Assembly (NCBI GenBank): GCA_014529385.2
Contig: CM043956.1
Span: forward strand, 88,903,221-88,967,220
From: Adiantum capillus-veneris
Taxonomy: Eukaryota; Streptophyta; Polypodiopsida; Polypodiales; Pteridaceae
Direction: 5' to 3'
Length of the DNA: 64,000 nucleotides
The position numbers and the translations under genes were made by a program. This document shows, in pieces, positions 1 through 10,786 of the stretch; the first letter of the stretch is position 1; each line of letters begins with the position of its first letter. Below the pieces are notes generated by a model. The model searched no databases, had not been told where the DNA came from, and was given only the letters and a program-made list of their open reading frames with translations.

Positions 1-547
1 CGAACGCGCGTGATGTAAGCATCAACGCGTAGCTCTCCTCGTGGGCAACACACTGCTGCTCTCCGTTTGCGATTCCGACCACCGTAGCTCCTGTAGCACA
101 CACACACACTCTCTCGCAGTCTCCCAACGACACGGAAGATCAGATTTATTAGAAGTCTCTTTACAAAGCTTTAGGTTTTGGCTTATATACTAAGCCTTAG
201 AAAACCTAATGTCCGACCAAAATGACCTTATTTGTCCCTAGGCTTCTATAGAGCTTAATTACAACACCGTGAGCTGGCTTTGCTCATCCAACAAGCATCT
301 GTGGCCTCAATACAATTGCTGACTTAAAATATGAAGTTCCCGTAAACATTGCAAAAGTGGCCGTAATGGCTCAAAATAATAATAACGGGATATTCGATGA
401 TGTCCATGAGCTTGTATCTTCACATTACAGCATCTATCTTCGTCTTCATCACTTCATCAACATCTTTATTTGAAATATTTAGAGAATCTTTGAGGAATCT
501 TTATGGAATCTTTGTGGAAGCGTCGTTGAAAGGTTGACCTTTCAACA
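1..547 (-). repeat. 3' LTR (partial) of the pol-less element
   Basis: On the minus strand this begins TGTTGAAAGG at 547 and runs off the window start. It matches 7772-8326. Its first bases form an inverted repeat (TTGAAAGG against CCTTTCAA). A minus-strand AATAAA is at 145-150 and the TATA-like stretch is at about 181-189, as in the other copy. Confidence 0.88.
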
Positions 548-560
548 CTCTCCCCCTCCG
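548..560 (-). other. Polypurine tract
   Basis: Read on the minus strand, GGAGGGGGAGAG directly precedes the TGTTGAAAGG start of the 3' LTR. This is where plus-strand DNA synthesis is primed in LTR retrotransposons, and it fixes the element on the minus strand. Confidence 0.8.
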
Positions 561-1899
561 AAGTCTTGTCGTCCCCAACAAGACCCTATGTCTGCAGTGG
601 CCTTGGCGAGTGGTTCATGTTTTGGTGTTGGTTGAATCTTTTGTTGTTGCAGTTGCTTCTACCAGATGCTTTGTATGTTGTAGAGTTACCTTTTTCTTGT
701 ACATGTAGTGTAGTTGAAGCCAGAGCTCTCCCCCTCCGATTGGTTGTTGTAGGGTGAATAGGTTGAGTGAGGTTTGTTGTTGCAGCAAGTATTTATCTTG
801 GCAGCTCTGTATTGTTTGTTCTTTGGGTGTCATCCTGCATGTGTACCTGTAATCTTGAAGCCTTTTTGAATTGTTTCTGGGCCGCTCCCCTTGGATCCTA
901 TAGATGATGAGCATGTAGTTGTTTAGGGATTTCGTTGGTCTTCTTTTCTGTGTTTTTATAAGAAAAATAAAACAGTAAAAATAAAATGTGGTGTATATTA
1001 CAAAATGAAGGTCTTGGATACCTAGATAAGACTAGAGGGAAAAACCCAGTGGGAAAAAAAATGCCTTTAGTCACCATTAAATGTGAGGCTATATTTGATG
1101 TAACCGAGTTTTGTTGAGTTAAAGTAGTTATGGCCGTATGGCTACTATTACTGGATATACAGTGGATAAGTGTTAGTAGCTTGAAGTCAGAGTCATTGTT
1201 GTTGAGCAAATGCTTATGAAACATGTTACCACTTCGTCATCGTCATTTTGTTGTGTAAGTGCATGGGTGGAACACAAATTTTGTCAAATGCAAATGTCCA
1301 ATGATGGGACATTATATATGCTTGCACAGATAGATGCATGGGAAACAATATGCGGTGTGAGAGGAGTTTGAATGGGTGCTTCCACGAGTGAACGTAGCTA
1401 GAGAAGCAAAAATATATTTGACTTCAAGAGTTGCCGTTACTCACAAGAAGTGTTTCTGTCGACGAGGTTTTCTCCACTCTTCTCACTGTGTTCATGTGCG
1501 TGAGTGTTTTCTCTACTACTCTGCCACTCCACCATTTAAAATAGTAGACTTCGACTCTTATGCTTACCTATCCAGCATGAGCTACGCAATTTTACAATTT
1601 ACTCAACTCTTCCAGCTTGAGCTATAATCTAAATATCTAGACTCATAGACCACAAAAAATATTAAGACATGAAGCTTGGGTCTGGCGCTTGCTCATTTTG
1701 TGGCTCAGCTGCCCGACTCTTGACTCTTATGCCATGATTTTTATGGCAACTTGACTTACTGTCGGGAGCTTTCGACGAAGAATAGGTGTTGAAATTCAAA
1801 ACTCCCATCCTCGAAGAGAGGATTTGTAAAGGACCATACTGGCAATATTGGTTTCTTTTGCCATACCTGGGTGACCTTGGTTGTCAAAATTTCTTTTTG

Positions 1900-2565
1900 T
1901 TATTGTTGGTCCCTTGGTTGAGAAGATTGGCTCGCTCCATTCCCCGTAACACTTTGTCCATCATGTCTTGACATTTTTTGAGAGCTAGAGATGACTTCAA
2001 TCTTCTTCGTTATTTGTTGTTCTTTTGGTACCCATTTGTATCTGCATCGTGTGATTAGCCTGTCTTTGCAGATATCCTTTTCCTTGACTGTGACATTGTC
2101 CTTGATTTTGCCTTCCGTGAAATTGCGATTATTTTCAAGCTGAAGTCGTTTGCTTGAAGAATGTTCACCTGGCGTCTTTGGTAGCCAGATTCTCCGATTT
2201 CCTTCATAGTAACCTTGTGCTTGAAGGATTGTAGATGGCACTTCCCATGATGTTTTTGATGTCGTATTGAGATGTACAAGAGTGCCATTTTTGGGATTAT
2301 TTATCGATGAAGTCCTATGTTGGTATGAAGGCCAGTTGGATTTGAAATTTCCTGCATCCCTTTGGCGAGCCTTGTTGGTTGGTCTCCTTTGGTGATATAA
2401 ATATGAGCTTTGTTGCTTTTGGGGACGCTTTTTGAAACCTTTATCCACCACATAGGCCGAGGTCTGTGGTTTTGGTAACCAAAGTTTCTTTTGACCCTCA
2501 TAATAGCCTTGATGTGCTAAGCTGTAGTGGGAGGCTATCCATCCCATGTGTTTACCTTTCGTCAA
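1900..2565 (-). CDS. Retroelement ORF with repeated W-x-P-K motifs
   Basis: A 221-codon minus-strand frame, rich in Lys, Gln and Ser. It holds two close copies of a segment QGYYEG..(K/R)(L/I)WLPK near residues 19-33 and 117-131, and a third, looser CRYKWVPK near residues 177-184. W-x-P-K tracts occur in linker regions after gag in several plant Copia elements, so this may be a gag or linker remnant, but I cannot assign it to a family. No zinc knuckle or DSG triad is visible. The frame opens onto the 3' side of the element, where pol would be expected, and pol is absent. The true start is uncertain, because the upstream frames at 2580-2861 and 2938-3141 may be parts of the same decayed gene. 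Confidence 0.4.
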   Translation of the reverse strand: MTKGKHMGWIASHYSLAHQGYYEGQKKLWLPKPQTSAYVVDKGFKKRPQKQQSSYLYHQRRPTNKARQRDAGNFKSNWPSYQHRTSSINNPKNGTLVHLNTTSKTSWEVPSTILQAQGYYEGNRRIWLPKTPGEHSSSKRLQLENNRNFTEGKIKDNVTVKEKDICKDRLITRCRYKWVPKEQQITKKIEVISSSQKMSRHDGQSVTGNGASQSSQPRDQQ

Positions 2566-2579
2566 TCGGCTAGGCTCAT

Positions 2580-3141
2580 TTACCCATATTGGGTCCTTGA
2601 CCTTAATTTCTTTAGCTTTGATGTAGACCTTTGAAGATTTTTATCGACGATGATCTCGCAATGTAGGGTATTTTGGTTGAAAGATTTTCTTTGGAGTTTG
2701 TCTTTCATGTGGAAGCATGTGGTCAGTTGATGTCGAAGCTCTGTCTTGAACTTTTCGGGGCTGGATTGAAGACTCTTATTTAAGGGGCTGCTTCTGTTGG
2801 TAGGACATTTGTGGGCTGATTTTGGCTTTGCCTTTGTCGAAAGCCGATAATCTTGGAGCAATAGTAGGCTAGATTTCTTGACAGCTAGTCGTGATGACCA
2901 TTGTTGAAAATCCAGGTTCTTCTGCCAATGTTTTTGCCTAGTGCTTGGACAAAATCAAATGTGTATTCATTTTGGAGGAATCCACCACTAGGAATTTGTC
3001 TTTGATTACCTTTGACCGTAGTTTAAGGGTAGCTTTCGCAATCCCTAAACTTGTGACGGCTATTCCATGTGATATAGGAACCTGTACCTGAATTTCATAC
3101 AGTTCTGGCTTACCTAGAAGTAACCATAGCCCATAAGACAT
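2580..3141 (-). pseudogene. Broken retroelement coding remnant
   Basis: Two short minus-strand frames (2938-3141 and 2580-2861) lie between the larger frames at 3114-4067 and 1900-2565. The first reads as a plausible folded domain rich in Val, Ile and Lys (for example LGIAKATLKLRSK). The frame changes at about 3120 and again near 2900, so the region looks like one gene broken by small indels. I do not recognise the domain. Confidence 0.3.
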
Positions 3142-4067
3142 GACATTAGTCGTGGCAGTGCAGTCCTTTGTTGAGTTTGAACTCCCACCATCCGAGAGAG
3201 TTTCATATCTGATGTTGGCATCTGTTTAATGCCTGATGATATGACTTCTTGTGCTTTGTTAAGTAGCTCTTGAGACCGAGCTAGTTCTTTTTGAAGTTGT
3301 GCTATCTTCATAGGTGATACTTCCGTCGTATTCCCTGTTTGTGCAATTTGGTGTGTTTGATCTTTGTCTTGTGCTAGTGCAGTGCACGAGACTTGTGTCG
3401 TGTCTTTCCATGTGGTGTCTTGTGTTGTGCCTTGTTGTGTGTCATGTAGTGTGTCACTCATTTGTGTAGTGACAGCCGTAGGTGTCAATTCTTCCAGGTG
3501 CGTAGTTAGAGGTAAACCCATGACGAGATGGTATACATTACCACCTTTAGACATGTAGTCTTCTCCTCTTGAGCCAAACGCTTCTGCTGTAAAGTAATGA
3601 TTGTTTTCTACAGGAACTTCATGACTTGTGACAGCCCTGTAGTATCGACCGTCTTCATCTCCATAGAGGGTACCAAATTTCTGTTTTCCATCTTGTGCTT
3701 TGTACAGAAAAATACTTGGAGGATATGCGTAGAGTTCTGTAAGTTAATCCTTGTACAACATTTCTATCTCATTGTCGATGTATTTTCCGTGCCTCATGTA
3801 AATTGATCCCAGACAATCTTCCATGAAATTTGGATGTGGGTGTAGTACATTCTTTGCTGTTTCAACTTCCACATATTGAGATGTCCGAGTTTCCTCTGTA
3901 TCTTTCTTTGTCTTGATGTGCAAATTCCGATTGACATCCTCATAGCATGGCAGTCCTTTGTAGTATCCAATCAGATAGATCCGAATTTGCTCTCTTGTAA
4001 TATCTGTGGATGTACTTGAAGCTTCTTCCTGACTGGTCTGATTCCTTTGAGACGCCATTGCTTTCAT
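3114..4067 (-). pseudogene. Unrecognised element ORF interrupted by one stop
   Basis: One reading frame runs on the minus strand from an ATG at 4067 to 3114 (318 codons including the stop), broken by a single TAA at 3744-3746; the codons on both sides are protein-like. The N-terminal part has Tyr/Leu-rich stretches (IYLIGYYKGLPCYEDV). The middle has a Gly/Tyr-rich segment (FGTLYGDEDGRYYRAV) encoded just after the stop. The C-terminal third is Thr/Gln-rich with a possible short coiled coil (IAQLQKELARSQELLNKAQE). The position 3' of a long leader is where gag, or the extra ORF1 of Ogre-like elements, would lie. I do not recognise the fold, and no gag motif is visible. Confidence 0.4.
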
Positions 4068-4134
4068 CTTGACTCCCTTGTTGTAGTTGTTCAGTGATAG
4101 CTCTAATTGCTTGCCTCAATGCTAATAAAAATTA

Positions 4135-4332
4135 TTAGCACCCTTGTGTCGGTCTTTTTCGCTTGAGGTCCTTCAGCTTTTGTGGATGCCTTAATCTCTG
4201 AGTTTTCTGAATTGGGCTTTGCTTGCACTGCTTCAACTTCTTACCTCCCTTGCTTGCCAAGACTGATATTGTCTTGTCTGGCTTCTTGCTTTTCCTAGAG
4301 CTTTTTAGCAGGCCTCGATCTAGTGGAAGCAC
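4135..4332 (-). CDS. Small lysine-rich ORF
   Basis: A 65-codon minus-strand frame with about 30 per cent Lys plus Arg, lying immediately 5' of the larger element frame. It could be a basic N-terminal piece of that protein after a frameshift, or chance. No domain is recognised. Confidence 0.2.
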   Translation of the reverse strand: MLPLDRGLLKSSRKSKKPDKTISVLASKGGKKLKQCKQSPIQKTQRLRHPQKLKDLKRKRPTQGC

Positions 4333-4439
4333 TGTGATAAGTTATGCAACTTACCACTATACTACAACGACTGCTCCCTTTGTAGCGATTCTTGAGTCGA
4401 GCTAACCTGTGTTCACTTTAGCACACAATCTACAAAATT

Positions 4440-7240
4440 CTATTTAGTTGGAAAACTTTTTTCACAATGAATGCAAAATTTCTTGATGTACCTTTGACGG
4501 CCACACTTGTTCCGTGAGCTCGGAAGTGACTTTCAAGTTCTCTTTTAGCTGAACTAAACTTAAGCTAGCACAAGAGAATTATGCACAAGTCGCAAAGATT
4601 TGCTAGCAAAAATCTTGTGTTAAAGTTCTCCAAAACTTGCGACTGCTGTTGCAAAATCAAGAGTCCTTGTGTGTGGTCTTACTGCTACAAGATTTGTGTA
4701 TAGACGTACACTAGGCCGTAGTTAACTTTTACACCTTTCCACGGGTGACCAATGGTTTTCCCAAAAGATAATTTCAATCTGCTAACTTAGCAATCTTCAA
4801 AACCCGTGACCGTTTCCTCACAATTCTTTCGAACTGTTGGTTTTAGACACCCCTGACTTCCGGATGCATTTTGAGGCCTTAAACGACGTTTTTTTCAAAG
4901 TTGACCTAAATGGTTACTATAGGCATGCATTTAGTTCAAGTTCTGCTCTAAGATCTGTAGAGTCGCGCTCAGGCTACGTTTCGATATAAAAACTTTTCCG
5001 ATCCGATACCGTTTGTGAAAGTTATGGCCAAAACAGTGAATTGCAGTTTAGAATGGTCAAAATGAAAAGAAGATTTGGGATCTCTGTGACACTGTGAACA
5101 CTCCTGTATGGTCAAAATTACAGCTGGAACCTAAAACTAGCCTAGAGACATCCTACGCGTAGGATGTCTATATGCTCATAATTTAACAAAATTTGGTCCA
5201 GAGACTCCCCTTAAGTCCAGCAACACATTGGTATGCTCAGAATTTCATTTGGACCTAAAAATGGCCTTGAGACATCCTATGCGTAGGATGTCTTTTTGCT
5301 CAGAATGACTTGAAATTTTTACCCTAGCTTCTCCTTGATGTGCTGATCACAGTGGTGTGCTCATAGGTTGGTTTGGAGTCCTAAATCAAGCTGGAGACAT
5401 CCTACGCGTAGGATGTCTAACTGCTCAGATTTTGTCCAGACTTGATCCCAAGATTCTCCTAGTGCTCAGCAACCCAATGGTATGCTCAAAATTGAATTTG
5501 GATGCCAATAGGTCAAGATTTGGGCTGCATAAGCTTCTAGTGTACTCCAATGTCTGACAATTCTTGTCTTTGCTTGGTAGATAGGCCAAACAAGGTCCAA
5601 ATTCACTTTTGAAAAAAGTTCTGGAATCCTTGAGAGACTGGGAAACTCCCTATATGGCCAAAGTAGAATTTTGACCACTTTATGACCCTGGAGACATCCT
5701 ACACGTAGGATGTCTTTTTGCTCTGTTTGAGCTCAAACTTGCACTGTACCTTGCCCTTGATGTGCTAAGCTCACAGCTACTTTTACTTTTTGATTCTGAC
5801 ACCTATAGGTTGGTCAAATGATCAAGAATCACCTCCAGAAGCCTGATGTCTGTTCTGATGAATTCCCAAGTCAAATCAACTCCAATTTGGACCAAATTTT
5901 CCTACGAGGCTTATCTAAGGCTATATGATAGCATGGTATGGTCACAAGAGAATTTTGGTCTCTGAATCATGCAGTAGACATCCTACGCGTAGGATGTCTT
6001 TTTGCTCAGAATGAACCCAAACTTGGACCAAAGATTCCCCTAGTCTTCAGCAACCCCCTGGTATGCTTAGATTTGAGTTTGGAGGTCAAAAGACCCCAAA
6101 ACTAGCTACTCTTGCCTTTTTCAGTCAAAAATGCTAAAGTCTGTTCAATCTTCACTTTCACTGACCCAATTGAGATGAAATTTATCACATGCACTCAATA
6201 CAACATTTAGAACATGCCTTTGGAGTCATCCTATGGTTTGGTTTTAAAATTAGGCCTTGGACACAATTTGGGTAGGATGTCTGGCAATTCTCGTCTTTTT
6301 GCTTTGATCTGTCAAAATTTGGTCAAATTTCCACTTTCCATGTGAAAATAGGGTAGAACCTACCTTCTAAACACAGTGGTAACCTCATATTTTCAAAAAA
6401 GTGCCCAGATCACCCTGTAGACATCCTACGCGTAGGATGTCTACTGCTTACTTTTTCAGACTGATCTGTCCCTGGTGCTTCCTTATACTCTCAGCAAGTA
6501 CAAGTATGCTTCACAATTGCAAAAACATGCAAAAATCACTCAATTAAGCCTTTTCTGAAATTTTGTGTTTTCTAACTCCGCCTTTTGGCTTTTGGTCAAC
6601 AAAAATAGGGAAACTCAAGTCAATATGTTACTAGGGTAAAACCTACCCTTCTGAACCCACTGGTAACCTCAGTTTTCCCAAATTCCCTGCCAAAAGTTCC
6701 CTGGAGACATCCTACGCGTAGGATGTCTACTATCTTAAAATGCAATTTTTTTCTAGCAGTAGTACTCCCTATGCTCTGTAGAGCTCTCTGCAATAATCAC
6801 AGAAAATTTTGGACTTCAAATCAACTTCCAAACACAATTTACCATCTTTCCTACTTAGCGTTTTCCACTTCTCTGATGAGCCTAACAGCAAATAAGACAT
6901 GCATAAAGTACTCTAGATCAGCAATCAAGATATCCTACTTACCCTACTTCTACTCATCAATGTGAGATGGTGATTTTTATGTCTTGGTTGCTTCCTAGCC
7001 TCACACGGACTCTCAAGTCAACCTACCACCACATCTACCACTCCAACTCCTACTCTCTACACCATAACCTACTACTACCTAAGACGGAAGATCCAGGCCA
7101 GACACACGCTCCCTAGACTCCTCCTAAGACCTAGAGATTCCACCACCCTCTGATCCTATCTAAATGTAAAATAGTACTCTGGCAAGCCAAAGGGACCTCT
7201 ATCCTCAAGGACTAGTCTCGGTCACCTACTTAGGGCTCTC
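4440..7240 (-). other. Long non-coding 5' leader of the pol-less element
   Basis: Between the primer-binding site and the first element frame there is about 2.8 kb without a credible reading frame on either strand. The stretch 5100-6730 consists of loosely related blocks, each with a phrase like GTATGCTCAGAATTT, then a Gly/Thr-codon-like CCTAAAA tract, then a palindrome. The stretch 6730-7240 contains nothing I recognise. Confidence 0.6.
5146..6728. repeat. Array of seven 24-bp palindromes
   Basis: A 24-bp palindrome with half-site AGACATCCTACG occurs at 5146-5169, 5270-5293, 5395-5418, 5692-5715, 5976-5999, 6419-6442 and 6705-6728. Five copies are perfect. The copies at 5270 and 5692 each carry one change, a transition in the central ACGCGT. 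A degenerate copy lies at 6260-6282 and a half copy at 7600-7614 inside the LTR. Spacings are about 125, 125, 297, 284, 443 (284 plus 159 if the degenerate copy is counted) and 286 bp. The longer units around them are only loosely similar, so the palindromes are the best conserved part. Confidence 0.95.
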
Positions 7241-7260
7241 GTCCCCGGCAACGGCGCCAA
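7241..7260 (-). other. Primer-binding site, Arg-tRNA type
   Basis: On the minus strand this reads TTGGCGCCGTTGCCGGGGAC. The core matches the primer site known from Ogre/Tat-type plant Gypsy elements, which is complementary to tRNA-Arg. It lies 3 bases inside the LTR edge at 7264, as expected for a 5' LTR boundary. Confidence 0.8.
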
Positions 7261-7263
7261 TAT

Positions 7264-8326
7264 TGGACGGGTACACCGCGACGGACGTCAGCATAGCGAG
7301 AACTCACCTAACATATAATGTCAACTGAGGACGAAGCTCGACCCGCAGGCGCGTGGAAGCAAGCACAGGGTGTCAACCTCTACTCGACCGACTAATGACT
7401 ACTTCCTACAAAGATACCAACTCTACATGCCATCGGTTCTGTGAATGTGAGAGACTCCTATGATGCTACTGCAAGCCAAAAGCCCATTAGACGTTCTCGA
7501 AACGTTATGAAACTTGAGGGATATCCTATCAACACCAATAGGCCACTCTCCCTAAGGCCCGTGACCAAAAAAACCTATTCAATACCCTCCGTGTAGAAAA
7601 CGCGTAGGATGTCTGGCCGGTTTTTGTAGGTCGACGTTTTCGAAAACTAAAGTGCCTAATGTGTATCTCTACTCACTCTGATCGCGTGGATATTTTGAAA
7701 TGCAAAAAAGGACAACAATTACTCACCGAAACTCCAAAAGTAGCTCACTGGTGAATCTACCAAAACACAGACGAACGCGCATGATGTAAGCATCAACGCG
7801 TAGCTCTCCTCGTGGGCACCACACTGCTGCTCTCCGTTTGCAATTCCGACCACTGTAGCTCCTGTAGCACACACACACACTCTCTCACTCTCTCGCAGTC
7901 TCCCAACGACACGGAAGATCAGATTTATTAGAAGTCTCCTTACAAAGCTTTAGGTTTTGGCTTATATACTAAGCCTTAGAAAATCTAATGTCCGACCAAA
8001 ATGACCTTATTTGTCCCTAGGCTTCTATAGAGCTTAATTACAACACCGTGAGCTGGCTTTGCTCATCCAACAAGCATTTGTGGCCTCAATACAATTGTTG
8101 ACTTAAAATATGAAGTTCCCGTAAACATTACAAAAGTGGCTGTAATGGCTCAAAATAATAATAACACGATATTCGATGATGTCTATGAGCTTGTATCTTC
8201 ACATTAGAGCATCCATCTTTGTCTTCATCACTTCATCAACATCTTTATTTGAAATATTTATAGAATCTTTGAGGAATCTTTATGGAATCTTTGTGGAAGC
8301 GTTGTTGAAAAGTTGACCTTTCAACA
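7264..8326 (-). repeat. 5' LTR of the pol-less element
   Basis: The LTR of about 1063 bp starts TGTTGAAAGG at 8326 and ends CCGTCCA at 7264 on the minus strand. It contains a TATA-like promoter and polyadenylation signal. It also holds a half copy of the leader palindrome at 7600-7614. That half copy is on the transcript side of the promoter and could pair with the leader copies. Confidence 0.82.
7924..7968 (-). promoter_or_regulatory. LTR TATA box and AATAAA signal
   Basis: On the minus strand TATATAAG is at 7961-7968 and AATAAA follows at 7924-7929, about 35 bases downstream. A start site near 7930-7935 would put the polyadenylation signal at the very start of R, an arrangement common in plant LTRs. 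Confidence 0.55.
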
Positions 8327-8342
8327 GCAAGAGATTGCACCG

Positions 8343-9035
8343 ATGGCTCCATCAAAGAAAGCGAGGGTATCCAAGAAGAAGGGCATTGTGGAGCTCGAAG
8401 ATGACGGAGACATCATCCAAAAATCCAAGGGTCAATGGAAGGACATATGGGTTGACCAGCTTATCCATGTGAGGGGGGGTATGCACGAGGAGTTCAACAA
8501 TCCTCAAAAGCAAGGGATCAATCTATGGGCGAAAGTGTCTGCACGATTGGCCTCCACATACCATGACTTTGATAAAGATAGCAAGACATGCCACAAAAAG
8601 TGGGGCTCTGTACTTGGCCAATATAGGCTCGAAAATACACATAATGCTACATCTGGCAATGATAGAAAATACACACATAAATGGTATGATGTGGTAAATG
8701 AGTACTATCATGATAGGGCCTCTATGAACTGTGTCAACCATGCCTCCTCTACCACACACAAAAATACTAAGATGAGTGAGGTACCAGGCGAAGAAGACTC
8801 CAAAGCCTCCCAAATCAAAATTCAAGCCACAACCACCACCAATGGCAAGCGGTCTACTCCACAGGTCGAGGAAACTTTGGCACAAATGGCGGACACTGGT
8901 CGAGCTTTACTTGACCACTTGAAAGATAACTCCAACCGACAAGAGTCACTTGAAAACAAGCGCTTGGACTTGCTGGCTAGCTTTCATGACACCATGGAAG
9001 GGTTCTTAAAGCATGGCAGTAATGACAGCAACTGA
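8343..9035 (+). CDS. Harbinger ORF1, Myb/SANT-like (trihelix) DNA-binding protein
   Basis: The proteins of this family bind the transposon ends and help bring the transposase into the nucleus. The 230-residue product starts with a basic segment (MAPSKKARVSKKKG), a likely nuclear signal. It is followed by a trihelix-like domain at about residues 30-110, with the usual pattern of spaced Trp residues (WKDIW, NLWAKV, KKWGSV), an F-N-N-P-Q-K-Q-G segment and a Cys before KKW. The C-terminal 60 residues are acidic and polar with a helical look, a possible partner-binding tail. I chose the ATG at 8343 because the upstream in-frame ATG at 8313 lies inside the neighbouring LTR. The frame has no stop although the transposase does, so it is younger, less damaged, or chance-spared. 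Confidence 0.75.
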   Translation: MAPSKKARVSKKKGIVELEDDGDIIQKSKGQWKDIWVDQLIHVRGGMHEEFNNPQKQGINLWAKVSARLASTYHDFDKDSKTCHKKWGSVLGQYRLENTHNATSGNDRKYTHKWYDVVNEYYHDRASMNCVNHASSTTHKNTKMSEVPGEEDSKASQIKIQATTTTNGKRSTPQVEETLAQMADTGRALLDHLKDNSNRQESLENKRLDLLASFHDTMEGFLKHGSNDSN

Positions 9036-9229
9036 CGAGCTACTAACTAGTGAAGCCTATGGTCTTCATAGATTGAATCCTTTCTTGTCTCTATGTTCTC
9101 GTTTTTAACGTATGTGATGACTATGGATTACTTCATTTTCTTTGGAAGTAAGCGTATTGTGTACATGCAATGCTTTGTTTTCGTTGACTATGTTACATTG
9201 CTTGTGTAAACCTACAGGATAGGATTCTG

Positions 9230-10627
9230 ATGTCTAGAGAGATGGTGCTTCATTGTGCTTGGCTATGCTCTTTAGCAATTGAAAAACTACTAAAGAATGG
9301 ACCCAACCAAAATGATGTGGCCTTCTTGCAAACATGGTTGCATTTAATCCAATGTATGGGCCGATCGGTCAACCTCAACATTGGTAGAAGACAAGGTCAC
9401 GTGCATAGGAAAGCTTGGGCTTATGCTCGGCCCCAAAATTTTCTTGATGACTTTCTTCTAAAGTCCTAATCAGATAGCATGTTCAAGAGATGCCTTCGAG
9501 TCAACAAGGATACCTTTTGTTACATTTGTGGAAAGGTGGCTCCTTTCATGTCAAAGCGCGTCACCAACATGCAGAAAACCATCGATCTTCCGACGCGTGT
9601 GGCGATTGCTATGCTCAGATTATCTTCTGGCACATAGTTGGAGGTCTTAGGTGACTTGAATGGATGTGCTAAGAGCACAGCATGTGGCATAGTCCTTGAT
9701 TTTTTCAAGGCCATCATGAATTCAGGTCTCAGAGATATCTACATTCGTTGGCCTTCTTCATCTCGCTTTGAGAAGCTGGCTAGTGAATTTGAAGCCCTCC
9801 AAGGAATACCTTATCTTGTTGGTGTTATTGATGGTTCACATATTCCAATCATTGCACCAAAGGAGAACCATGTGGATTACTTCAACCGAAAAGGGTTTCA
9901 TTCTATTTTGTTGTAGCTAACAGTGACAGCAGATTGTGCAGTATGGAACTATGATGTTGGATGGGCAGGGTCAACCCATGACTCCCTGAACTTTACTCGC
10001 AGTGAGTTGGGTCAAAAATGTGCTAGAGGTGAGCTTGGGAATTATTGTTTGGTGGGTGATTGTGCTTATCCAGCTCGACCATTTATGTTGGTGCCCTTCA
10101 AAGGGTGCAAGGAAGGCTTATCGCGCAAGAAGTTTCACTGGAACCTCATACAATCTAGCACAAGAATGCAAGTGGAGCGCGCATTTGGTATGCTGAAGGC
10201 AAGGTTTTGCATCTTGTTAAAGAGATGTGACATGGATCTACATCACGTGCCTGATCTGGTGGTAGTGTGCCTTGTGTTACATAATATTTGTATACGACAT
10301 GGTGATGCTTTTGATATGGAATGGGTGCATGAGGCAGAAGCTACCCTACTGATTGGCAATTCACTTGAAGAAATCCAAAGAACTGCAACAAGCTCTACGG
10401 TGGAAATTCAAGCTCTCCGTTCCACAAGGGCAGAGGATGCAATTGAGCGTGCTTAAAGAGGAGATGAAGGAGGTGTTCAAGATGGAGTGGCAAATGACCT
10501 TGGTTTAGGTGCTAATCGCCGCAACAATCTTGCAAGATCTTTGTATCAAGAATATGTGAAGAACAAAGTACAACAAGTCTTTGGTGATGTTGTGTCTAAT
10601 GAGTCATCGTCATCAGCTTCTACTTGA
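9230..10627 (+). pseudogene. PIF/Harbinger transposase (DDE_Tnp_4 type) with in-frame stops
   Basis: The product would cut and paste the element at TTA sites. One frame holds throughout, with no frameshift, but it is broken by TAA 9467-9469, TAG 9635-9637, TAG 9914-9916 and TAA 10454-10456; the last credible stop is TGA at 10625-10627. The three catalytic acids are still in place: Asp in GVIDGSH (9830-9832), Asp in LVGDCAYP (10058-10060) and Glu in VERAFGMLK (10175-10177). The family segment GW-G-S-T-H-D-S lies at 9959-9985. A helix-turn-helix-like stretch precedes the first Asp. All four stops can be explained by a C-to-T change in a Gln codon. The gene is inactive as it stands. Confidence 0.85.
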
Positions 10628-10786
10628 GCTCTTGTAAAAGGGGTTGGAATTTACACCATGGTTTTATGTTTTGATGTTTGTAATCTCAAATCAATTTTTA
10701 AATCAACCTTTTTGGTGTTCTAGCATGTATTCAAGTATAATTAAATTTGATTATTGTTTATAATTGAATGGTTAATACTCGCTTTT

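Larger units (their letters stand above)
1..8326 (-). mobile_element. Pol-less LTR retrotransposon (LARD-like), minus strand, left end outside window
   Basis: The sequence at 1-547 reappears at 7772-8326 with about 20 differences and one 8-bp indel by eye, so these are the two LTRs. Orientation is minus: a primer-binding site lies just inside the right LTR and a purine tract just inside the left LTR. The internal region of about 6.7 kb shows only short minus-strand frames and no recognisable protease, reverse transcriptase, RNase H or integrase. This fits a large non-autonomous derivative. The Arg-tRNA-type primer site is known from Ogre/Tat Gypsy elements, which suggests but does not prove its ancestry. 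The right edge abuts a Harbinger element at 8327. The target-site duplication cannot be checked because the left end is outside the window. Confidence 0.85.

Noticed and set aside
5146-6728. CRISPR-like array
   Set aside because: Palindromic units with irregular spacers of 100-420 bp inside a plant retrotransposon; no cas genes, wrong spacing.
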